A stretch of DNA of 20,465 nt. Origin: Oscillospiraceae bacterium (GTDB lineage: Bacteria; Bacillota; Clostridia; Oscillospirales; Ruminococcaceae). The position numbers and the translations under genes were made by a program. The notes beneath the pieces were generated by a model, which was not told where the DNA came from, did not search any database, and was given only the letters and a program-made list of their open reading frames with translations. Below are positions 13,910 to 19,867 of this stretch, piece by piece. Where the stretch lies: the NCBI GenBank assembly GCA_019423755.1, contig JAHZAU010000027.1:1-20465 (forward strand), read 5' to 3'. How positions within the stretch are numbered: the stretch's first letter is position 1; every line of letters begins with the position of its first letter.

Positions 13910-14755
13910 ATGATCGGGGATCTGCACATCCACAGCAAACTGTCCGACGGTTCCGCCAGTTTGGAGGACATCGTCTTTTACGCCAAGCGTTCCGGCTTGG
14001 ACTTCATCGCCATAACCGACCACGATACCCTGGCCGGGGTTTCCCGCGCGGAAATTTTGGGCCGGCGATACGGGGTAGGCATCATCCCCGGGGTGGAGAT
14101 CTCCGCCCGCGACCCGGACAACGGCCGCCGGGTGCACCTCCTTTGCTACCTGCCCCAAAAGCCGGACCGCCTGGCCGGGCTGCTGGAGCGCATCCTGGAG
14201 GACCGCCGCCGCGCCGGCCTGGTGATGCTGGACCGCGTCATGCGCAGCTTCCCCATTACCGAGGAGCACGTCATGCGCTACGCCTCCGCCAGTATGTCCA
14301 TCTATAAAGTACACATCATGCAGGCGCTGCTGGACCTGGGCTACGACACCCGCATCTACGGCGACCTGTACCACAGCCTTTTTGATAAAGATTCCCCCAA
14401 CAGCTGCTACGAGCAGGTCGCTTATCCCACGGTGGACGAAGCGCTGGACGCCGTGGCCGAAGCCGACGGGGTGGCGGTGCTGGCCCATCCCAGCATCTAC
14501 CGCTCCATGGAGCTGCTGGAACGCCTGGCGCCCACCGGACGCCTGCAAGGGGTGGAGATCGACCACCCCCGCAACCACCCCGAGGACCAGCCCCGTATGC
14601 GCAAGATCGCCGAGGAAAACGGCCTGATCGTCACCGGCGGCACCGACTTCCACGGCTTTTACGCCTCCGGGCGCAGCAACCCCCTGGGCAGCTGCATCAC
14701 CCAGGAGGAAAGCCTGCGGCGGCTGTTCGAGACCGCTCTTGCCGGCAGGGAATAG
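13910..14755 (+). CDS. PHP-domain metal-dependent phosphoesterase (TrpH/RNase AM-like)
   Basis: This 281-residue cytosolic enzyme has all the PHP-domain metal ligands in order: H6 and H8 (DLHIHSKLSDG), D13, D37-H38 (ITDHDT), E63 (GVEIS), H120 within the insertion, H193 (LAHPS), and D246-H248 (GGTDFHG). The layout matches TrpH-like/YciV-type proteins, some of which are 3',5'-nucleoside bisphosphate phosphatases or 5'-3' RNA/DNA exonucleases. The substrate here is unproven. The ATG is set by AAGGAGGG (13895-13902); an upstream in-frame ATG at 13838 lies before the -10 and is excluded. It is followed after 50 bases by an unrecognised gene, with a shared terminator at 15435. Confidence 0.9.
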   Translation: MIGDLHIHSKLSDGSASLEDIVFYAKRSGLDFIAITDHDTLAGVSRAEILGRRYGVGIIPGVEISARDPDNGRRVHLLCYLPQKPDRLAGLLERILEDRRRAGLVMLDRVMRSFPITEEHVMRYASASMSIYKVHIMQALLDLGYDTRIYGDLYHSLFDKDSPNSCYEQVAYPTVDEALDAVAEADGVAVLAHPSIYRSMELLERLAPTGRLQGVEIDHPRNHPEDQPRMRKIAEENGLIVTGGTDFHGFYASGRSNPLGSCITQEESLRRLFETALAGRE

Positions 14756-14805
14756 CCTGCTCGGGCCGAGCGTTTGCCAGACAGAGATAGGAGATGACAA
14801 CAAGT

Positions 14806-15414
14806 ATGCAAAGGTTGCAGCAGCCAACCCCACCGCTGCCCGCCGGACAGCTGGCGCGGGGGGACGAGGATATGAAGCTGGCGCAGTGGGACCGGCAGCA
14901 GCAGGACGACGGCCAGGCCGAGATCCTGCAGTATTGCCGCCACAAACGCACCGGAGACCTGCAGACCGCCCGGGAAAACGGCGCCCGCCTGGCCCGGATG
15001 ATCCTGGAGGACCCGCCGGAACCGTTGGCGGCCAGCAGCCAGGGCGATTGGGCGCTGGTGCGGCAGCTGGCGCGGATGATGTTTTTGTATGTGGCGGAAT
15101 CGGCGGCCAAGGCCTTTTCCCCCGATACCGTCCTGAGCCAGATGGTCATCGCTTCCATGAACGACCAGCTGGCGGACGAGGACCCGGCCTTCTATGACCA
15201 GTTGGAGGACTGCCGGGCCTATACCGTTTACAAGCTTTGCGGCGCCCAGCGGGACCGCCAGCGCATCCCCCAGGCCATGGGCGACGCCCTGAGCCAGATG
15301 GCAGGCGGAAAGGGGCCGGAGCTTTCCCTTTGGGGCGCCCGCTGCTACCAGCAGATGACCGACCGCTGCGCCGCCCTCTTTGCCCAGTACCCCTACCACG
15401 CTTCCCGGCAGTAA
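14806..15414 (+). CDS. Unrecognised soluble, mostly helical protein
   Basis: I do not recognise a family for this 202-residue protein. It has no signal peptide or membrane helix and looks almost entirely helical. Several stretches suggest a conserved core: QAEILQYCRHKRTGDLQTA, ARLARMILEDPPEPL, and the final LWGARCYQQMTDRC. Cysteines occur at C44, C134, C144, C180 and C187, without a clear metal motif. AGGAG (14789-14793) touches an ATG at 14794, which is too close to be used, so ATG 14806 (12-base spacing) is preferred. It follows the PHP gene in the same direction and ends at a strong terminator, so the two probably form an operon. Codon use matches the surrounding genome. Confidence 0.7.
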   Translation: MQRLQQPTPPLPAGQLARGDEDMKLAQWDRQQQDDGQAEILQYCRHKRTGDLQTARENGARLARMILEDPPEPLAASSQGDWALVRQLARMMFLYVAESAAKAFSPDTVLSQMVIASMNDQLADEDPAFYDQLEDCRAYTVYKLCGAQRDRQRIPQAMGDALSQMAGGKGPELSLWGARCYQQMTDRCAALFAQYPYHASRQ

Positions 15415-15429
15415 GCAAAACCGAAAAAA

Positions 15430-15459
15430 GAAAGCCCTCCCAAGCGGGAGGGTTTTTTT
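15430..15459. terminator. Terminator after the PHP operon, probably bidirectional
   Basis: CCCTCCC (15435-15441) pairs with GGGAGGG (15446-15452) across AAGC, with T's at 15453-15459. A-rich sequence on the left (15424-15433) could serve the minus-strand XRE gene as well. Confidence 0.9.
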
Positions 15460-15532
15460 ATACGGAAAAATAGGGAAAAGATGAGCAGGGCGAACCCATA
15501 GAATATCTGGTTATCCAGGTTGACGACCAAAC

Positions 15533-15910
15533 TTATTTGGTATCTGTCAGGTTGCTTGCTGGCTTGAATATTTTTTTATTGTCCTGCGTTTGCCGGCTAT
15601 ATTCCAACTGCAGCATCCAGTATATATTTTCTTTTCCTCTTAAATCCAGTTTATCAAATTTTTTTAGTAGATCTCTTTCTTCTGGCGTGATATGGAATAA
15701 TTGCTCGGAGACATCTGTCCTGCCGAATAGATAATCAATATTAACATGATAAAAATCAGCAATGCTACAAAGAACATCGTACCCTAATTGCCGCTTTCCT
15801 GTTTCATATAGAGCGTATGCGGAACGAGAGATATGCAGTTCAGAAGCGAGCTGTTCTTGCGTCAAGCCATGGCTTAAACGCAAGGTCTTTATTTTTTCAT
15901 GTAAAAGCAA
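15533..15910 (-). CDS. XRE-family transcriptional regulator (AT-rich)
   Basis: This 125-residue DNA-binding protein has a Cro/CI-type helix-turn-helix at about 5-62 (LRLSHGLTQEQLASELHISRS, then YETGKRQLGYDVLCSIADFY and IDYLFGR). An acidic, leucine-rich tail follows, likely for dimerisation. The start is TTG at 15908-15910, because a TAA lies one codon upstream in frame; a good GGGGTGAT site sits just before it. The gene is clearly richer in A and T than its neighbours. It faces away from a membrane-protein gene at 16071, and the 160 bases between them hold both promoters. This is the usual layout of a repressor controlling itself and its neighbour. Confidence 0.88.
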   Translation of the reverse strand: MLLHEKIKTLRLSHGLTQEQLASELHISRSAYALYETGKRQLGYDVLCSIADFYHVNIDYLFGRTDVSEQLFHITPEERDLLKKFDKLDLRGKENIYWMLQLEYSRQTQDNKKIFKPASNLTDTK

Positions 15911-15932
15911 TTATCCATCACCCCTTTTATGA

Positions 15933-15961
15933 ATTATATTTAACAAAATGTGTTGTTACAA
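15933..15961 (-). promoter_or_regulatory. Promoter of the AT-rich XRE gene
   Basis: On the minus strand TTGTAA (15956-15961), a 17-base spacer and TATAAT (15933-15938). Direct repeats of TCAATTA at about 15970 and 15980 lie between this and the divergent promoter and are candidate operators. Confidence 0.7.
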
Positions 15962-16010
15962 GCTTTGTTTCAATTAGTATCAATTATGCGCTATATTATT
16001 CCAAAAATAC

Positions 16011-16039
16011 TTGATTTTGTTTCGATTTGTTGCTATAAT
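16011..16039 (+). promoter_or_regulatory. Promoter of the divergent membrane protein gene
   Basis: TTGATT (16011-16016), a 17-base spacer and TATAAT (16034-16039), with AAAGGAGG (16056-16063) soon after. Confidence 0.75.
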
Positions 16040-16070
16040 GTTTTTAGAAAATATCAAAGGAGGGTCTGTT

Positions 16071-16484
16071 ATGACAAAACAGAAAATGACGGCAAAAAAG
16101 AAGGCAAAACTTTCGGCACTCATTGGTATTGTTTTAGGCGTGGTAGTAGGGATGATACCTAATGTGCAGGCAATGAACGGAGGTGTGTGGGAACCGAGTC
16201 TATTGGTGCTCCTTTTGATTTATCCCCCCATTTTTATGCTATATTCGTTTGGTTATGTTTTTGGATGGGCGAGAACAAAACGATGGGCAGCAGCTGCATT
16301 TGGAGTGAGTGCAGATATTATGTTTTTCTCGATACTGCTGCAGATTATCTGCAAAAAAGGACTTGCGGGAGGAACGGTGCTGGCAATTCTTATCCTTTCT
16401 TTCGCCATTGGTTTGGCTTGGATTCCCGGCGTATTCCAAGGAATTGCAGAAATGCATAGAGAACGAAAATTAGCTGTTGAATAA
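16071..16484 (+). CDS. Four-helix membrane protein of unknown function
   Basis: This 137-residue protein has a lysine-rich cytoplasmic N terminus (MTKQKMTAKKKAK) and four likely membrane helices at about 14-33, 42-65, 72-94 and 99-122. It ends in a short charged tail (AEMHRERK). No catalytic motif is visible. AAAGGAGG seven bases upstream fixes the ATG. It shares the low GC of the divergent XRE regulator, and the two look like one acquired unit. The long hairpin terminator follows 50 bases after the stop. An immunity-like or small transporter-like role is possible, but nothing in the sequence decides this. Confidence 0.8.
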   Translation: MTKQKMTAKKKAKLSALIGIVLGVVVGMIPNVQAMNGGVWEPSLLVLLLIYPPIFMLYSFGYVFGWARTKRWAAAAFGVSADIMFFSILLQIICKKGLAGGTVLAILILSFAIGLAWIPGVFQGIAEMHRERKLAVE

Positions 16485-16533
16485 AGCAATGCTTTAATTA
16501 CGCTAAATTGTGAAGTAAATATGTATAGATATA

Positions 16534-16580
16534 AAAACACACCCCATGATGTGAGAAAACTGCATCATGGGGTGTGTTTT
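16534..16580. terminator. Long 18-bp hairpin, bidirectional terminator
   Basis: The 18-base arms at 16534-16551 and 16563-16580 are exact reverse complements around an 11-base loop. The outer four bases are AAAA on the left and TTTT on the right, so RNA from either strand ends in U's. It lies between convergent genes. The stem is unusually long for a terminator. Confidence 0.85.
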
Positions 16581-16599
16581 CAATTCTAATAGATGAAAA

Positions 16600-16857
16600 C
16601 TAGTGCAGCGGCTCGGCGTGGGGCTGGCCCTGGTCGTCTACGGTGATGTAGTACAGGTCGCAGGAGATGGGCAGGCTGTGGTAAAAGTCCAAAATCTCCT
16701 CCCGGGTGCCGCTGACGAAGCGCACCGCCAGCCCGCAGCTGGCCGAGATCACCCGCGGCACCGGCATGATCTGCACCTGGAACCGCTCCTTGGCGGCCCG
16801 TTCGGTCTGGATGCTGTCGGTGGTACAATGGAAGGAAAGGATATGATAGCTGTTCAT
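16600..16857 (-). CDS. DUF3343 small protein (putative Se/S carrier-like)
   Basis: This 85-residue soluble protein fits the DUF3343 family. It opens with a YHILSFHCTTDSIQTERAAK segment, which has the usual form of a strand leading into a helix. The signature IMPVPRVISASCGLAVRF (30-47) carries the conserved cysteine C41 before GLAVRF. That cysteine is thought to carry sulfur or selenium; the function is not proven. TAAGGAG seven bases upstream sets the start. A TATAAT lies on the minus strand at 16908-16913. It stands between dinB and the AT-rich patch, without selenium genes (selD, selA, yedF) in view. Confidence 0.8.
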   Translation of the reverse strand: MNSYHILSFHCTTDSIQTERAAKERFQVQIMPVPRVISASCGLAVRFVSGTREEILDFYHSLPISCDLYYITVDDQGQPHAEPLH

Positions 16858-16907
16858 AGCGAAGCTCCTTATGGCAAAGATTTGGCCGCCGCTGCGGCAT
16901 TTTCTCC

Positions 16908-16913
16908 ATTATA
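16908..16913 (-). promoter_or_regulatory. -10 element for the DUF3343 gene
   Basis: A perfect minus-strand TATAAT about 50 bases before the start codon. No good -35 is seen at 17-18 bases, so the assignment is tentative. Confidence 0.45.
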
Positions 16914-16961
16914 CCGCAAAATCCTAGGTTTGAATAGACTAAAACAACAAAACTTTCCCCA

Positions 16962-18206
16962 TCAGCAGGCAAAGCGGGGCAGGCTTTCCCGGGCGACCGG
17001 GTGGGGGAGGGGAGCCATCGTGTCCAGCATCAGCGCCGCTGGGGTGACCGAATCCGGCCCGAAGCGGTTTCGCAGGGCGTAGACCGCCGTGGCGATGTCC
17101 TCCCGCTTGGCGTGCCGCTCCCAGTCGGAGAAGAAGGACACCTGCTGCGGGGTCAGCTCGGTGACCAGGTCCTCGGCCCGCAGGCTCAGCGCCCGCACCG
17201 GCAGCTCCCAGCGGTAGTGCTGGGCCAGCAGCTCCCGGGCGCGAAGGGTCAGCTCCAAGGCGTTTTGGGTGGGGCAGTCCAGCTTCCCCTGGAACTGCAC
17301 CGTCTTCATGTGGCAGTCCCGCACGGCGATCTGTACCCTTGTGGCGGCCAGGCCCGACTGGATCAGCCGCCGGGATACCTCCTGGCTCAGCTGCAGGAAC
17401 ACCCGGCCGGTTTGTTCCGGGCCGTTCAGGTCCTGGCGGCAGGTGGTGCCGTGGCCCACGCTTTTCATGGGCGGCAGCTGGCCCGCCCGGGCCACCACCG
17501 ACTCGTCCATGCCGTTGGCGTAAAGCCAAAGCTGCCCGCCGCACACCCCCAGCAGCCGCCGCAGAAATTCCACCCGCGCCCCGGCCAGCTCCCCGATGGT
17601 GCGGATGCCGTACCGGGCCAGCCGGGCGGCGGTGGACGGCCCCACCCCCAGCATGGACTGCACCGGCAGGGGCCACAGCTTGGGACGGAAGGCGTCCCGG
17701 GGGATGCAGGTGATGGCGTCCGGCTTTTTCAGGTCGCTGCCCAGCTTGGCAAACACCTTATTAAAGGAAACCCCCACCGAGATGGTCAGCCCGCCGGTCT
17801 CCTGGCGGATCTGCTGCTGGATGCGCTGGGCGATCTCCTCCCCGCTGCCAAACAGCCCCACGCTGCCGGTGACGTCCAGCCAGCACTCGTCCAGTCCGAA
17901 GGGCTCCACCTGGTCGGTGTACTGGCTGTAAATGCGCCGCGCCATCATGGAATAGTGCATATAGGCCTGGTAGTGGGGCGGCAGCACCACCAGCTCCGGG
18001 CAGCTGCGCTGGGCCTCCCAAAGGGCCTGCCCGGTGCGCACCCCGAAGGCCTTGGCGGCTTCGTTTTTGGCGAGCACCACCCCGCGGCGTTCCTCCTTGC
18101 GGCCGGCTACCACCACCGGCTTTTTGGCAAGCTCCGGCTGCCCCAGACACTCGACGCTGGCGAAAAAGTTGTTCATATCGCAGTGCAGGATGACGCGGTC
18201 TTCCAC
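16962..18206 (-). CDS. dinB: DNA polymerase IV, Y family
   Basis: This 414-residue translesion polymerase starts at GTG 18204-18206, six bases after AAAGGGGGA. A longer frame to 18266 would begin at the -10/operator region and is rejected. In this numbering the N-terminal catalytic motif is ILHCDMNNFFASVE with D10 and the steric-gate FF at 14-15. The second acidic motif is GLDECWLDVTG (D106, E107). SVGVSFNKVFAKLGSDLKKP (143-162) and the LGVGPSTAARL hairpin (about 186-196) follow. A likely beta-clamp motif QVSFF is at 355-359. All key residues are present. A LexA-type operator overlaps its promoter, so it should be DNA-damage inducible. It is divergent from an XRE-ImmA/IrrE pair. Confidence 0.93.
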   Translation of the reverse strand: MEDRVILHCDMNNFFASVECLGQPELAKKPVVVAGRKEERRGVVLAKNEAAKAFGVRTGQALWEAQRSCPELVVLPPHYQAYMHYSMMARRIYSQYTDQVEPFGLDECWLDVTGSVGLFGSGEEIAQRIQQQIRQETGGLTISVGVSFNKVFAKLGSDLKKPDAITCIPRDAFRPKLWPLPVQSMLGVGPSTAARLARYGIRTIGELAGARVEFLRRLLGVCGGQLWLYANGMDESVVARAGQLPPMKSVGHGTTCRQDLNGPEQTGRVFLQLSQEVSRRLIQSGLAATRVQIAVRDCHMKTVQFQGKLDCPTQNALELTLRARELLAQHYRWELPVRALSLRAEDLVTELTPQQVSFFSDWERHAKREDIATAVYALRNRFGPDSVTPAALMLDTMAPLPHPVARESLPRFAC

Positions 18207-18267
18207 AAAAAATCCCCCTTTGGTTCTGGTTGACGGAATAAAGATTCTGGTGTATACTGAGACCAAA

Positions 18268-18283
18268 CAGAACGCTTGTTCTG
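18268..18283. promoter_or_regulatory. LexA (SOS) box at the dinB promoter
   Basis: CAGAAC-GCTT-GTTCTG is a perfect 6-bp inverted repeat with a four-base centre. Read on the minus strand, AGAACAAGCGTTCT matches the Gram-positive LexA consensus CGAACRNRYGTTCG at all but its two outermost bases. It covers the expected dinB transcription start. Confidence 0.85.
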
Positions 18284-18288
18284 AACTG

Positions 18289-18316
18289 AGTATAGCATAA
18301 TCGGAAATTTTGTCAA
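18289..18316 (-). promoter_or_regulatory. Promoter of dinB
   Basis: On the minus strand a perfect TTGACA (18311-18316), a 16-base spacer and TATACT (18289-18294). The start falls inside the LexA box just downstream. Confidence 0.78.
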
Positions 18317-18371
18317 GGATAAACCGGAATTATTTTTCTGGAAAATTGCACCCGCAGGAGAGTGACCGCTG

Positions 18372-18800
18372 ATGTCGTTTGGAGAAAACCTAAAAAAAGC
18401 CCGAAAGGATGCCGGCCTGACCCAAATCGAGTTGGCCCGCCGCGCCGGGATCACCGAGCGCAGTATCTATAATTACGAATACAACGACCGCGTGCCCCGC
18501 ATCAGCACCGTGGCCAAGCTGGCGCAGATCTTGGGCGTCAGCAGCGACTGGCTGCTGGGCGGACAGGAGGGGCGCGGGGAGTTCCTGCACGCGGCCCGGG
18601 ACCAGTTCGGCCCCCGGGGCGAGGCGGAAGCCCGCGAGATCCTGGAGCGCACCAGCGCCCTGTTTGCCGGCGGCGAGCTGGATCAGGACGCCAAGGACGC
18701 CTTCTTTGAGTCCATCACCCAGGCTTATTTCCTGGCGAAAAACCGCGCCCGGGAAAAGTACGGCCGGGGCGGCGGGGGAGAGGGCGGCTCCCATGCGTGA
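18372..18800 (+). CDS. XRE-family repressor, ImmR-like
   Basis: This 142-residue regulator has a Cro/CI helix-turn-helix at about 5-63 (LKKARKDAGLTQIELARRAGI, SIYNYEYNDRVPRISTVAKL, LGVSSDWLLGG). A helical C-terminal part (about 70-130) is probably for dimerisation. Its stop codon overlaps the start of an ImmA/IrrE protease gene by eight bases, the hallmark pairing in which the protease removes the repressor. CAGGAG lies 12 bases before the ATG, a rather long spacing. It is divergent from dinB, and the intergenic region contains a LexA box. GC content is as high as its neighbours, so it is not an obvious recent phage remnant. Confidence 0.9.
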   Translation: MSFGENLKKARKDAGLTQIELARRAGITERSIYNYEYNDRVPRISTVAKLAQILGVSSDWLLGGQEGRGEFLHAARDQFGPRGEAEAREILERTSALFAGGELDQDAKDAFFESITQAYFLAKNRAREKYGRGGGGEGGSHA

Positions 18801-19299
18801 TTATATCACCCGTCAAGTACAGGAGCTGGTGCGCCGCCGGGGCACCCGGGACCCGTTTTCCCTCTGCCGCCAGCTGGACCTGCTGCTCCTGTACCATCCC
18901 CTGGGCCCCAAGCTCAAGGGGTACTTTTTCTACCAGTCCCGGGTGGGGGTGGTGGTCATCAACCAGGAGTTGGACGAGGAGCTGCAGCGGGTGGTCTGCG
19001 CCCATGAGCTGGGGCACGCCCTGCTGCACCGGGACCTGGCCGCAGGCAACGCCCTGCGGGAGTTCACCCTTTTCAGCCAGACGGCCCGCCCGGAGCTGGA
19101 GGCCAACTACTTTGCCGCCGAGCTGCTGATCCCCGACGAGGAGGCGCTGCCCCTGCTGGAGGAGTGCCCGGTGGAGGAGGCGGCCTGCCGTCTGTGCGTG
19201 CCGCCGCCGCTGCTGGATCTGAAGGTGCGGCTGCTGGAAAAGAAGGGCTTTGCCCTGCATCCGGCGCTGGGGGCGCGGGGGGATTTTCTCAAATCCTGA
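18793..19299 (+). CDS. ImmA/IrrE-family metallo-endopeptidase
   Basis: This 168-residue zinc protease has the catalytic HELGH motif (H71, E72, H75) in VVCAHELGHALLHRD. The typical downstream helix LEANYFAAELLIPDE (102-116) supplies the third zinc ligand, probably E103. It lies in an eight-base overlap with the XRE gene (ATGCGTGA). In ICEBs1 ImmA and in Deinococcus IrrE/PprI, proteins of this family cleave the partner XRE repressor after DNA damage. Whether this one does is inference, but the neighbouring dinB with an SOS box fits. No integrase or conjugation gene is in the window. No clear terminator follows. Confidence 0.9.
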   Translation: MRDYITRQVQELVRRRGTRDPFSLCRQLDLLLLYHPLGPKLKGYFFYQSRVGVVVINQELDEELQRVVCAHELGHALLHRDLAAGNALREFTLFSQTARPELEANYFAAELLIPDEEALPLLEECPVEEAACRLCVPPPLLDLKVRLLEKKGFALHPALGARGDFLKS

Positions 19300-19374
19300 G
19301 CCCGTGCGTCCCAGGGGTGATTTTGTACGCGATATAAATACACTAAATAGATCGTGATTTTGCCCCAAAAACAC

Positions 19375-19386
19375 TTTTTCGAAAAA
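19375..19386. promoter_or_regulatory. Perfect 12-bp palindrome TTTTTCGAAAAA
   Basis: A self-complementary 12-mer sits in the 268-base gap between immA and the ACT gene, flanked by CCCC (19363-19366) and GGGG (19391-19394). It may be an operator. No promoter clearly overlaps it. Confidence 0.3.
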
Positions 19387-19487
19387 ATACGGGGAATAAT
19401 CACCAGAAAACCGCCGGCTCCCGCCCCGGAAAGTTGATGGAAACGGCGAAATTTTGGGCAGCCTGCCCGAAAAGCCGCCGGGCTTGG

Positions 19488-19517
19488 TTGCAAAAAAACA
19501 GGCAACTGTGCTAACAT
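19488..19517 (+). promoter_or_regulatory. Possible promoter of the ACT-PFL operon
   Basis: TTGCAA (19488-19493), an 18-base spacer and TAACAT (19512-19517). GTTGC/GCAAC (19487-19491 with 19501-19505) makes a small inverted repeat across it. The -10 match is weak. The RBS CAGGAGGT at 19554-19561 is strong. Confidence 0.4.
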
Positions 19518-19567
19518 AAAGAAAACAAATCCCAACATCGAAACAAACGTTTTCAGGAGGTAGCATC

Positions 19568-19837
19568 ATGAAGGGTATCATCACCGTAGTGGGCGTCAAC
19601 AAAAGCGGCATTCTGGCAAAGGTCTGCACCTATCTGGCAGACCACAATCTCAACGTACTGGATATTTCTCAGACCATCATCCAGGGTTACTTCAACATGA
19701 TCATGATCGTGGATCTGGAAGGCTGCACCACCGACTTTGACAAGATCGTGGACGAGATGACCGCTCTGGGCCAGGAGATGGGCGTTTCCATCAAGGTCCA
19801 GCATGAGGATATCTTCAACTGCATGCACAACATCTAA
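19568..19837 (+). CDS. ACT-domain protein, UPF0237 family
   Basis: This 89-residue cytosolic protein is almost wholly one ACT domain: GIITVVGVNKSGILAKVCTYLADHNLNVLDISQTI, then FNMIMIVDLEG and a second helix ending IKVQHEDIFNCMHNI. It fits the UPF0237 family, which regularly precedes a UPF0210/DUF711 gene as it does here, 30 bases upstream. ACT domains sense small ligands, often amino acids; the ligand is unknown. GGAGGT six bases before the ATG fixes the start. The two proteins are presumed to act together. Confidence 0.93.
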   Translation: MKGIITVVGVNKSGILAKVCTYLADHNLNVLDISQTIIQGYFNMIMIVDLEGCTTDFDKIVDEMTALGQEMGVSIKVQHEDIFNCMHNI

Positions 19838-19867
19838 CCCCCCACAGGGCGAAGCGGAGGAACTGCC

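Noticed and set aside
15533..16484. Toxin-antitoxin module formed by the XRE regulator and the divergent small protein
   Set aside because: The partner is a four-helix membrane protein transcribed divergently, with no toxin motif. Classical modules are co-directional operons.
16534..16580. Miniature inverted-repeat transposable element
   Set aside because: The whole element is only a stem and an 11-base loop, no target-site duplication is visible, and it sits between convergent genes with A/T ends as a bidirectional terminator would.
18207..18266. N-terminal extension of DNA polymerase IV
   Set aside because: The extra 20 codons begin at the LexA box and lack an RBS. GTG at 18206 has a good RBS and starts just before the conserved catalytic motif.
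18372..19299. Prophage or integrative element boundary
   Set aside because: XRE-ImmA pairs are typical of such elements, but there is no integrase, excisionase, structural gene, attachment repeat or composition change in the window.
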